Below are positions 46,890 to 57,970 of a DNA stretch of 64,000 nucleotides, one piece after another. The notes beneath the pieces are model-generated. The model ran no database searches, was not told the DNA's origin, and saw only the letters and a list, made by a program, of their open reading frames with translations. The DNA is from Narthecium ossifragum. Taxonomy: Eukaryota > Streptophyta > Magnoliopsida > Dioscoreales > Nartheciaceae. Where the stretch lies: positions 23,412,509 through 23,476,508 of the forward strand of contig OY986974.1 of NCBI GenBank assembly GCA_963920575.1. The letters run 5' to 3'. Position numbers and translations under genes: made by a program. Within the stretch, counting starts at the first letter, position 1; each line of letters starts with the position of its first letter.

Positions 46890-47050
46890 CGAACACGTAT
46901 TAATTGTTCGGTCGCATCCGACCGAACACGAATTAATTGTTCGGTCGCGTCCGGCCGACGAAAGATTAATTATTCGGAAGCATCCGACCGAACAAATAAG
47001 ATATGAACAGCGAATATATATCGACCAAGGATTAATTGTTCGGTTTCAAA
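46890..47050. repeat. Array of ATTAATTGTTCGGTCGC(A/G)TCCG units
   Basis: Four degenerate ~38-bp copies with inner TTCGGTCG / CGACCGAA palindromes. The plus frame through it codes only the repeat. Confidence 0.75.
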
Positions 47051-47821
47051 ATGTGGTTGGAAAAGGAACGAATCGGTTTAGTTTGCCCGAACGCGAACGT
47101 AGTCGCGAACGAACGCCGCAGGTCGCTGACCAGGTCGCCGAGAGCTGGACACCAGTAGGTGGGAGCAGTCGGGAGGTAGAGAATGAGGGTAAATAAGGAA
47201 TATTGTGAAAATATTTATGATGGACGTAGTAAAAAGTTAATATTTTTAAAATTTGGTGTGGGTGTACTTAGAAATGGGGTGTTCCTAGCAAAAATAACGG
47301 TATATTTTGAATCGCCTTTTAATGAATCCACTTTGGACCGACAACTTTAGGACAATACCATGACTTTGTATATATGCTATAAATTTGATGCATAGGAAAC
47401 TTTATTCTGATTTCCGACATATTCCAGTCAGGTTTTTGCTAACATTTATATGCTTTTAAAGCCAGTTGTTTCCACCTTGTTGTATTCTGGTGGTTCTTTG
47501 AAAGGTATAGCTGAGAGAATAATCATGCAGCTAGTGGATCTAAAACGTCTCAGGGAACATTAAGAAAAAAACCTACTAATGAAAGGAAAATGATGCTGAT
47601 TCTAGGTGGTGCTTTCTTTCATTACAAATCACTGCAAGTCTGCAATATATTCTTTACATACTACCATGAATATAGGCTTTGTGGTGTCCACTATGTTCCT
47701 TTAGCTTGTCATTCATGCCTATATTTTGTTTAGCATCCTCTATTAGCTCATGCCAAGTTCGCTTCTTGATATACACAAGGGTCACGTGATTTTTGCACTC
47801 AGAGGTCTCTTTAAGAAGTCC
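47051..47821. other. Intergenic DNA
   Basis: No gene recognised. The sequence becomes T-rich and intron-like from about 47330. Confidence 0.35.
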
Positions 47822-50800
47822 AGCCAATCTTAGAAATCAAAAGGACCATGCAAGAGTTGGGAGTCAATCTGGAATCAAATGTCAGATGGCATTTTAATTA
47901 TTATTATTTAAGCCTATTACCCGGGCTTAGGAAACAAATGCCCTACATCAATGATGTCAAAGCCGTAATTGACATTATTTTTTTTTTATGCTACCAAGGT
48001 TCATGTTACCATAAGATCTCAATAAAATCAACAAATTTAGCACTTCTCTATATAGTCTAATCAAGATAACCAATTAGGTCAACTTCAAAGTCATCAAAAT
48101 AATTCCATCGAGTTGAGTCACAACCACCAAGGGTGCGTTTGGATGCCTTCGGATCCGGCGAAAACGCAGGATGGGGGACGTGCGGATTCCGGATCGGTGG
48201 GATCCGCGGGTTTGGATCTCGCGGGGGATCCCGGATAATGAATTCGGCAGGTACCATTTCAAAGATACCGCGGGTACCGTGTGCCAAACGCCCTCCGAAC
48301 AACGCACACACATTTCTTGGCTTCATTGGCGCATTTCTTCGATTATGTCGGTAGCCCATCCATCAATTAAGCTCCGCCCCAAGCGGCCATATCGGTGTGG
48401 TGCCGGCTGCCACGCTGCGTGCCTCCCAAGCAACACATCCCTTTCCCCTCATTGGGAATATTATTCTTAAAAGAAAAAAAAAAAACGAGACGTGTTTGTT
48501 TGGTTGGAAACTAGTCTAAAATGACTAAGAGGTTGGAATCGTTTTATGGTCATTTGTTTCGCTAGAGTTAACCGGGTTCCCTTAGAATGCACATTCCAGC
48601 GCCTCTTATTTTGGGAGTCAATCTGAAATCAAATGCAAGATGGCAATTTTAGAAATTACCAAACAAGGGCTTAGAAGTTCAGCCAATCTTAGAAGTCAAA
48701 AGAACCATGCAACAGTTGGGAGTCAATCTGGAATCAAATGTCATGTCAATTATTATTATTATTATTATTTAAGCCTATTATCCGGGCTTAGGAGACAAAT
48801 GCCCTACATCAATGGTGTAAAAGCCGCAATTGACATTAATTTTTTTTATGCTACCAAGGTTCATGCTAGATACAAGTTTTCATAACCAATAAGATCACAA
48901 TAAAATCAACAAATTCAGAACTTCTCTGTACAGTCTACTCAAAATAACCAATTGGGTCAACTTCAAAGTCATCAAAATAATTACGTCGAGTCGAGTCACA
49001 ACCACCAAGGGTGCGTTTGGATGCCCCCGGATCCGGTGAATCCGCGGGATGGGGGACGCGCGGATTCCGGATTTGTGGGATCCGCGGGTTTGGATCGCGC
49101 GGGAGATCCCGGATAATGGATTCCGCCCTCCGATCGAGCGCCGCACACGGTATCCGCTACAACGAATAACGGCGGATACCATTTCGCAGATACCGCGAGT
49201 ACCGCGTGCCAAACGCCGTCCGAACAACGCACACACATTTCTTGGCTCCACATGGCTTCATTGGCGCATTTCTTCGATTATGTCAGTAGCCCATCCATCA
49301 ATTAAGCTCCGCCCCAAGTGGCCATATTGGTGTGGTGCCGGCTGCCATGCCGCATGCCTCCCAAGCAACACATCCCTTTCCCCTCCTTGGGAATATTATT
49401 CTTAAAAAAATAAAAAAAATACGGGACATGTTTGTTTGGTTGGAAACCAGTCTAGAATGACTAAGAGGCTGGAATCGTTTTTGGGTCATTTGTTTTGCTG
49501 GAGTTAACCAGGTTCCATCAGAACCCACATTCCAGCGCCTCTTATTTTGGGAGTCAATCTAGAATCAAATGCCAGATGGCAATTTTAGAAATTACCAAAC
49601 AGGGGCTTCGAAGTCCAGCCAATCTTAGAAGTCAAAAGAACCATGCAACAGTTGGGAGTCAATCTGGAATCAAATGGCATGGCAATTATTATTATTATTA
49701 TTTAAGCCTATTACCCGGCCTTAGGAGACAAATGCCCTACATCAATGGTGTAAAAGCCGCAATTGACATTAATGTTTTTTATGCTACCAAGGTTCATGCT
49801 AGATACAAGTTTCCATAACCAATAAAATCAACAAATTCAGAACTTCTCTGTATAGTCTACTCAAAATAACCAATTGGGTCAACTTCAAAGTCATCAAAAT
49901 AATTCTGTCGAGTCGAGTCACAACCACCAAGGGCGTGTTTGGATGCCCCCGGATCCGGTGAATCCACGGGATGGGGGACGTGCAGATTCCGGATTTGTGG
50001 GATCCATGGGTTTGGATCTCGCGGGGGATCTTGGATCATGGATTCCGCCCTCCGATCGAGCGCCGCACACGGTATCCGCGACAACGAATAACGGCGGATA
50101 CCATTTCGCAGATACCGCGGGTACCGCGTGCCAAACGCCCTCCGAACAACGCACACACATTTCTTGGCTCCACATGGCTTCATTGGCGCATTTCTTCGAT
50201 TATGTCGGTAGCCCATCCATCAATTAAGCTCCGCCCCAAGTGGCCATATCGGTGTGGTGCCGACTGCCGCGCCGCGTGCCTCCGAAGCAACACACCCCTT
50301 TCCCCTCCTTGGGAATATTATTCTTAAAAAAAAAAACGAGACATGTTTGTTTGATTGGAAACCAGGCTAGAATGACTAAGAGGCTGGAATCGTTTTATGG
50401 TCATTTGTTTCGCTGGAGTTAACCAGGTTCCATCGGAACGCACATTCCAGCGCCTCCTATTTTGGGAGTCAATCTAGAATCAAATGCCAGATGACAATTT
50501 TAGAAATTACCAAACATGGGCTTAGAAGTCCATCCAATCTTAGAAGTCAAAAGAACCATGCAAGAGTTGGGAGTCAATCTGGAATCAAATGCCATGACAA
50601 TTATTATTATTATTATTTAAGCCTATTACCCGGCCTTAGGAGACAAATGCCCTACATCAATGGGGTAAAAGCCGCAATTGTCATTAATTTTTTTTATGCT
50701 ACCAAGGTTCATGCTAGATACAAGTTTCCATAACCAATAAGATCTAAATAAAATCAACAAATTCATGAATTCTCTCTATAGTGTACTCAAAATAACCAAT

Positions 50801-51430
50801 TGGGTCAACTTCAAAGTCATCAAAATAATTCCATCGAGTCGAGTCACAACCACCAAGGGCGCGTTTGGATGCCCCCGGATCCGGCGAATCAGCGGGATGG
50901 GGGACGTGCGGATTCCGGATCTGTGGGATCCGCGGGTTTGGAACTCGAGGGGGATCCCGGATAATGGATTCCACTCTCCGATCAAGCGCCGTGCACGGTA
51001 TCCGCTCCCACGAATAACAACGGATACCATTTCGCATATACCACGAGTACCGCGTGCCAAACGCCCTCCGGACAACGCACACACGTTTCTTGGTTGTACA
51101 TGACTTCATTGGCGCATTTCTTCAATTATGTCAGTAGCCCATCTATCAATTAAGCTCCGCCCCAAGTGGCCATATCGGTGGGGTGCTGGCTGCCATACCG
51201 CGTGCCTCCCAAGCAACACATCCCTTTCCCCTCCTTTGGAATATTATTCTTAAAAAAATAAAAAAAAATATGCATACTTGTTCGGTTGAAAACCAGTTTA
51301 GAATGACTGGAGGTTGGAATCGTTTTATGATCATTTGTTTCGCGGGAGTTCGCCGGGTCCATCGCAACGCACGTTCCAGCGCCTCGTATTTTGCGGTAAT
51401 AATTTCTGGCCCGCATTGGGTCAGAATCGC
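47822..51430. repeat. Tandem array of four ~0.86-0.94-kb units
   Basis: Units start near 47822, 48682, 49618 and 50532 at the phrase CCAATCTTAGAA(A/G)TCAAAAG. Each contains an (ATT)n tract, 'ttaagcctattacccgg', 'gccctacatcaatg', a GC-rich MITE-like core (GCGTTTGGATGCC ... TGCCAAACGCC), 'ccatccatcaattaagctcc', an A-run and 'ggttggaaaccag'. The last unit is incomplete near 51430. Repeated ORFs on both strands are by-products of the repetition. Confidence 0.9.
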
Positions 51431-52669
51431 CGGAAACACTCGCTGGAGTAGCTATAAGAAGTGGTCGATCGCCCATTCATATCCACTCACATCTCGCGAA
51501 CGAGTGTTCTCCGCCCTCTGCCCCCCCCCCCCCCGACCCCGATCTCCATTGTTCTCTCTCGAGCACCCTAGGGTTTGGAGCCGCCGACCCAGATCCTCTC
51601 CATCTCTCGTGAGATCCAACACCTCCGCCTACCCATCTCCCCTCCTCCACCTCCTCTTCTCGTCCCCTCGCCACCGACCGTTCCCTCCTCTTTTGCGGCC
51701 GCTAGTCCCCTTCTCCGACAGATCTCGGATCGGAGCTTCGGCTGTGTGGTGCTTGGAGACCTCGGATCGGAGCTTTGCTTGTGTGGTGCTTGGAGATCTT
51801 GGATCGGGACTTCGGCTGTGGTGCCTGGAATCTCGGATCGGGGCGTTGGCTGTGTGGCGCTTGGAGTCCTCGGATCCACAGCGGCTTGCTTCTCCTTTAG
51901 AGGTCTTCTACTCATCCACTCTTCCCTGCTACTGATCCCCATTTTTGCATAAATGTAGGTTTTTTTGTGTTGGATCTCTCAATGTCACGAGAGATCCATC
52001 TGAAATGGCATCTGCTATGCCATCTGATCCCCAAATTTGTTGCTGGTTTTGTGTTGGCCTTTGCAATGGCATATGATCCCCAATTTCTTCTGATCCCCAC
52101 CTCTAAAGTTGCTCATTTTTCAGAATCTACGGTTTTTCAGCTTTGGTTTTTTTTGTGTTGGATCTCTCAATGTGGTTTTGTATGCTCTTTTATGCTTCAA
52201 TTTACCCCTGTGGTTTTCAGTTGAGGTTTATGGCTGTGATTATAATTCTAAAGTTGCTCTATATTGAGGTTTTCAGTTTAGTTTTTCAGTTGAATTGCCT
52301 GAGGTTTTCAGTACAAATTTCTGAAGTTTTCAGTTGAGGATTTCGGCTGAAATTGACCTCTAAAGTTGCTCATTTTTATACTGAAATTTATAGCTGTGGT
52401 TTTATATGTGGTTTTGTGTGATTTTGATCCATGCATTCACGATTCTTTTGGGTTTTATGGTGTCTCTTTACTTTCCATTTGCTGCTTCAAATGTTTGGCA
52501 TCTTTTCTTTTCCATCATTTTGTCTGATTTTGATATGCTGGTTTAATTGATATCTATACTAGATAGCATATTTGTGTAATATGATCATGGATGCTTGGAA
52601 TGTATTGTCTGAATGAGATGTTTGTATACAATTAGGGCAAATTTGTGGAGTATGATCATGGATGCAAAT
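51431..52669. other. CT-rich leader-like region with a 37-bp tandem repeat
   Basis: 51480-51720 is CT-rich and resembles a plant 5' leader ('cgagcaccctagggtttgg'). 51724-51870 holds four to five copies of CTCGGATCGG...TGTGTGGTGCTTGGAGA with a 34-37-bp period. 52140-52400 repeats 'tttcagttgaggttt'. No protein is recognisable, though it could be the non-coding 5' part of the Harbinger-like relic at 53430. Confidence 0.4.
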
Positions 52670-52671
52670 TT

Positions 52672-53213
52672 ACTTCTACATGTTTGGCTGTTAGACTATT
52701 TCTACATGTTTGGCTGTTATTAATTTCTACATGTTTGACTTGTTTTATGAGTGTAGTACTGATCTTTCTAATTGTTTTACAGCAATCCCTATTAACTTCT
52801 ACATGCCTGGCTGTTATCCTGTTTCTACATGTTTGGCTGTTATTAATTTCTACATGTTTGACTTGTTTTAGGAGTGTAGTAGTGATCTTTCTAATTGTTT
52901 CACAACAGTCCGTATTAATTTCTACATGTTTGGCTATTATCATGTTTCTACATGTTTGGCTGTTATTAATTTCTACATGTTTGACTTGTTTTAGGAGTGC
53001 AATAGTGATCTTTCTAATTGTTTCGCAACAATCCCTATTAATTTATGCATGTTTGGTTGTTATCATGTTTCTACATGTTTGGCTGTTATTAATTTCTACA
53101 TGTTGACTTGTTTTAGGACTTATTAGAGGTCTTTTTAATAGTTTCATAACAGTCCCTATTAATTTCTACATGCTTAGTTGTTATCCTATTTCTACATGTT
53201 TTTAATTGTTTCA
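52672..53213. repeat. 122-bp minisatellite, about four units
   Basis: TTAATTTCTACATGTTTGGC and ATTTCTACATGTTTGACTTG recur with a ~122-bp spacing (units near 52672, 52794, 52916, 53039, last one degenerate). A 153-codon plus-strand ORF is merely the translated repeat. Confidence 0.85.
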
Positions 53214-53429
53214 TAGCACGTTGATTTAGGGACGGACTAAGCCTTCGGCATTTTAGGCCGGTATTGGCTTGAGATCCAATCTTTGAGAGAGAACCTTTCA
53301 CTGGGTATTCCATTTCTCGTCCGTTATAGATTTCAGGGCTATGGTGGTCTAATTGTTATTGTGATATATTGATTATGTCAAATGCTAAGTGTAGCTATTA
53401 CCCTTCGTGTTTTGGCATGTTGTATTGTT

Positions 53430-53878
53430 ATAGACGGACAATGGTGACGAACAGTCTAAAAAGCTAAAGGTATTAGGTGATGTCTACGCAGTTGTAGCCG
53501 CGGTAGTGAACCGCTATTATCTTGACTCGGGCACCCGTGTTGTGGCAATGTTGCGGGGGTTTCGTGATGAGGCACGAAGGCGGCATATGGCTAGGATTCG
53601 AATCCCCGGGTCAGATTATTGCGTCGCCTATATCCATATAGATGTAGACGCATTAGACGCATTGGCATGCTTATGAGGTGGCGTAACCTGCTTACGGATA
53701 CTAGTCAGATTACGATTAAAGACAAATTGTGTATCTTTCTACACATTTTTGGCCATAACGCAAAAAATCGTGTTAGGCGGGCAGAATTTCTGTTGTCGGG
53801 TTAGACAATTAGACGCTATTTCAATGCAGTGTTGAAGACTATATGTTGTATTCGCGACCTTTACATGCAACAAGTAGC
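53430..53878 (+). pseudogene. PIF/Harbinger transposase relic (HARBI1-like N-terminal domain)
   Basis: Plus frames read SGTRVVAMLRGFRDEARRR, then after a frame change WRNLLTDTSQITIKDKLCIF and LHIFGHNAKNRVRRAEF. A stop interrupts it, then IRRYFNAVLKTI. The block (F/L)LH-x-x-GHN-x-KNR followed by S-G-x-T-I-x-R-x-F-N-x-V-L is the conserved N-terminal domain of plant HARBI1-like nucleases. The catalytic DDE region is missing because the sequence is cut at 53871-53880, where the inverted-repeat arm begins. Confidence 0.6.
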
Positions 53879-55013
53879 GAATCTAGATTCAAAAGATCTC
53901 ATAGGAACTCATTATTCTGAATACCCTATAAATAAAAAAAATCTTATTAAAAGAAAGCATCACAAATTGAAGAATAGTGGAAACCAACACTGTGCTATGG
54001 TAATAAGCACTTGATTGTTTTAGACCTGAGGATTTAGTAGGCAGACATCTATATCCAGCTGATATGTCTAAATACAAAAACAAAGAATTCCTATAGAATT
54101 TCAATCCCAATCCTACATTCTTAATAGATCAATAACCATGTCGAGACTAAACATGAAATAAAAGCTAGTCCTCCTGGTCCAAAACATAATAAACTAATTC
54201 TTGAATAAAAACAATATAAATGCACATCTTTCTCTGGGTGAATGTTGTCCAAACCCTCTCTTTTGAACAATTCAATCCACACATGAGAACATTGACATCT
54301 CACGATATCTATCACAGGATCAATCCAACGACTACCACTCCATTAATATGTAGGTAGCGAAAAATCTCCACTTCAAATCCATCGATATCCACACTCCTAT
54401 CTAAAGAACGGAAAATAATCGATCAAAGAAACACTACATCAAACTCCCATTTTTCGTCAAACAAATCCAATTAATCAATAAAAAATGACTCCTCCCCTAG
54501 ATTTCGATGAAAACACAATGTTGAAACGCTCAATCTAAGCATCAATAGATCAAGAATTCATCAGATCCGACTCCAACAAGAAAGTTCCAAATTCATCTCC
54601 CAAGAAAACACTAGATCCAAAGCAATGTCAAAGGAAAGAGCCTTAAAACAGATGGAATCGAACAACAATGGTCCCAAGAAATCTAAAGAATCGAATCGGA
54701 TTTGCTAAAGCGCGGGCGGTGGAGAACTAGATCTTATACATGAGAGCGAAAGAAGCGGAGTTTCTTAGTGGTTTTTCTCGTAGCGATCTAAGAATACCAT
54801 ACCAAAGACGTTTATACATCGAGAAGCCCAGAGATAGTGACGAATCGAATCGATCATTTATATAGCAACCGTTAAATAAGATTCCAATAAATAAGTAAAA
54901 AGAATATTTAATTCAAGGAAATAAAAAAGAAAAAGAAAAAAGATTGATGTGACTGTTAACGGGTGGGATTTTTGGATCCGACATGATCCGAATTAGCATT
55001 CATAGTTGGTAAG
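53871..55013 (-). repeat. Left arm of a large inverted duplication (copy of UMP-CMP kinase promoter and leader)
   Basis: Read on the minus strand, it follows 55465-58417 from CTTACC(A)GCTATGAATGCT through the TATA box (minus strand, 54864-54857), the leader, and the intron to GATCC/TTCGCTACTTG. Similarity by eye is high with scattered substitutions. It lacks the 1.8-kb insertion of the right arm and ends before the first coding exon. Confidence 0.88.
54857..54864 (-). promoter_or_regulatory. TATA box of the duplicated promoter (left arm)
   Basis: TATATAAA on the minus strand in the context GGTTGCTATATAAATGATCG, equivalent to the right-arm box at 55611. It would direct transcription leftward. 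Activity is inferred only. Confidence 0.5.
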
Positions 55014-55610
55014 TTAGACTAAAGTAAATACAAAAACTGAGTACTAAATGATGGCATTAAATGCGCAAAGCTTTTAGTTGAGTGCATCTAAATTCACCAT
55101 TTTTTTGAATTAGTATACCATATTTTGTCCTCTTGTGTTGGGTAGTCCATTACTTACGGGTATTATAACATGTTCGATACTAGACTACTAAATATTGTAA
55201 TCAACACATTGATTGGTAGTCTACTACCGAAATATTATAGTACTGATAGGAGGGGGGCTACTAAACATATAGGAAGTGGTGTACCGAGTTCAATTTATGA
55301 TGTAAATAGAATTCTCTTTTAATTTTGTGATTGTGTTTATTTTTATGGTGACTACACCCACCTACTTCCAACGTCCCGGGAGAATGGATACACATGCACG
55401 CGGATACCCATTGAAAGCGGGTTCGAGTTTTAGAAGGTTAGAAGGAGGTGGGTTGACGCTCTTGCTTACCAGCTATGAATGCTGATTCGCATAATGTCGG
55501 ATCCAAGAATTCAACCCGTTAACAGCCACCTCAACCTTTTTCCTATTTTTTTATTTTCTTGAATTAAATATTCTCTTTACTTATTTATTGGAGTCTTATT
55601 TAAAGGTTGC

Positions 55611-55618
55611 TATATAAA
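55611..55618 (+). promoter_or_regulatory. TATA box of the UMP-CMP kinase gene
   Basis: TATATAAA in the context GGTTGCTATATAAACGGTCG. Leader-like DNA follows and a strong donor (CAG|GTGAAT) lies at 55913/55914, so a first non-coding exon of about 55640-55913 is inferred. Confidence 0.6.
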
Positions 55619-56639
55619 CGGTCGATTCGATTCGTTACACACACTCTGTGTGGGTTTCTCGTTATATAAACGTCTTTGGTGTGGTCTTCTTAGGTCGTTA
55701 CAAGGAGCTCCAATAAGGAGCTCCGCTTTCGCTCTCATGTATGGAATCTAGTTCTCCACCGCCGGCACTTTAGCAGATGCGATTCGGTTCTTTTGATTTC
55801 TTGGGATCATTGTTGTTCGATTCCATCTGTTTTAAGGCTCTTTCCTTTGACATTGCTTTGGATCTTGTGCTTTCTTGGGGGGTGAATTTGGAGCTTTTTT
55901 GGAGTCGGATCAGGTGAATTCTTGATCTATTGATGCTTAGATCGAGCGTTTCAACATTGTGTTTTCATCGAAATCTAAGGGATGAGTCATTTTTTGTTGA
56001 TTAATTGGATTTGTTTGGCGAAAAATGGAAATTTGGTGTAGTGTTTTTTTTTATTGATTCTTTTTCGTTCTTTAGATAGGAGTGTGGATATCGATTGATT
56101 TGAAGTGAAGATTTTTCACTATCTAGATATCAATGGAGTGGTATTCGTTGGTTTGATCCTATGATAGATATTGTGAGATGTCAATGTTCTTATGCGTGCA
56201 TTGAATTGTTCAAAAGAGAGGGTTTGGACACCCAGAGAAAGATGTGCATTTATAATGTTTTTATTCAAGAAATAGGGCATGTTTGGTTGCTTGAATCAGC
56301 ATCGCGTCGCGCGATGCACCCTGAGCGGATGAATCATGCATCGTATGATGCATTTTGAGGTTAAAATGGTGCATCGTATGAAATGGCCGTTTTACGCGAT
56401 GCACTCATCTACGGTGCATCTCCTATACACCCCATAAGTATATTAAAATATATTCAATAAAATTATGTGAATATTAAAATCTCAATAAAGTCATTATATT
56501 TTGACATATATATTCATTAAAGTTATGTGAGCATTATAATATATATATGTCTAAATTTATTGTGTCATTATGTGAACATTTAAATTTAACATTTAATGTG
56601 TATTTTATATATGTATATATAAATATATATCTAAAGGGT

Positions 56640-57708
56640 TAATTTTATTTTGATACTCTCTAGTTTCAAGAATTATCAATTTAGACCCTGTGTTTTAAAA
56701 CGTAATAAAACAGGGTCTGTAGTTAACTAACTTTTCAATTTAGTGCCAAATTTGGTAACGCCGTTTGTTGATTTAACGCCAAACCGGCCATGTGACCGGT
56801 TTTGCGTGATCTTCCGCCAAGGAAGGTGGTTTTACTTTTCTCCCTCATCTTCCCATCATTAATCCTGGCGAACCCCCTCCCCGCAGCCCCTTTCCAACTT
56901 TCCCGGCGAAGCTGCGACCATTCGCGACACCCCGTCCTTCACTCTAATGCCGTCCTGACCTCCCCCTGCGTCATCGACGGCCATCCCTGAAATCCACCGT
57001 CGCACGGATTCCTCCATCTCCCCCAGAGCCAGCACTTCCCCCGATGCGCCTTCCTCGACGGCTTCCAACAACACCCCGACATTACTTGAAGTCGCTTGAG
57101 CTCTTCTCCGTTCTGGATCTAGTATCGCCTCCAGCGGGATCCGCCGCTCCACGGCCTCCCAGCGCCACCCAAGGCCAGATCTGGGGTGCCCTCGCCACCG
57201 CGACCCTCCTCCAACTGTTTTCCGGTCAGATCCAGCCGCCGTTGCGCCGGCCGTTCCCCTCCTCCTTGCTCGCGGCCTTCTTCTCCGACGAGCGGCTCAC
57301 CTGAGCCAGTTCCACCGAGCCAAGTAGCTTTAGTTGGCTCCACCCATTCAAGTGGCGTGGAGAAGAAAGGAGAGGATTTGATGGGTAGAACTCACCAAAG
57401 TTTGATCGGCGGCAATGAAACCTTGCCAGAGTTCGGAACAGGAGGAGGAGAGGTCGCATTACCTGTAGCCGCCATCACCACCTCCAACTCCGGCAGATCC
57501 CGCACCTCCTCTCCCTCAGTTAAAGGTGTGGTCACCCATGGCCTCACCTTCCTTCCCCGGTGACGTCGCGGTTTCCCGTTAACTCAACTAACGCCGTCTT
57601 CGTCATGGGACTAAAATGACTAGATTGTTAACTACATACTTTGTTTTGTTATGTTTTTAAACATTGGGTCCAAATTGATAATTCTTGAAACTAGAGGGTA
57701 CCAAAATG

Positions 57709-57714
<6 letters not shown>
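56640..57714. mobile_element. Pack-MULE-like element E nested in the Harbinger-like element
   Basis: Inverted ends of about 110 bases share CTCTAGTTTCAAGAATTATCA, TTTAAAA(C/A)GTAA-like and GTAGTTAAC motifs. The interior (56780-57600) is GC-rich, contrasting sharply with (TA)n flanks, and has exon-like frames in both directions without a recognisable protein. Same style as elements C and D. Confidence 0.7.
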
Positions 57715-57760
<46 letters not shown>

Positions 57761-57888
57761 CATATACTTTTCATATAATGTGTGTATATATATTAAAATT
57801 TAACTTTATTGCGTAATTATGTGAACATTATATGAATATAATTTATACACAAATACAATATATATATAGATATATATATATATGTATA

Positions 57889-57939
<51 letters not shown>

Positions 57940-57970
57940 CTACATATCCATATGTATATACTTATATATA
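57713..57970. repeat. (TA)n microsatellite tracts
   Basis: Two long TA runs (57713-57757 and 57897-57934) with variable AT-rich DNA between them, to the right of element E. Confidence 0.95.

Noticed and set aside
48057..51109. Recurrent 70-120-codon ORFs on both strands
   Set aside because: They recur because the 0.9-kb unit recurs. The GC-rich MITE core produces long frames by chance, and frames shift between units.
52645..53106. 153-codon ORF that looks like a repeated hydrophobic protein
   Set aside because: It is the translation of a 122-bp minisatellite. The period is not a multiple of three in all units and there is no gene context.
53610..53640. tRNA-like phrase ATTCGAATCCCCGGGTC
   Set aside because: It resembles a T-arm, but no matching acceptor, D-arm or anticodon stem is present upstream, and it lies inside the Harbinger-like frame.
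56802..57563. ORFs in the GC-rich interior of element E, including one with a signal-peptide-like N-terminus
   Set aside because: No recognisable domain, overlapping frames on both strands, inside a transposon. Treated as possible captured DNA only.
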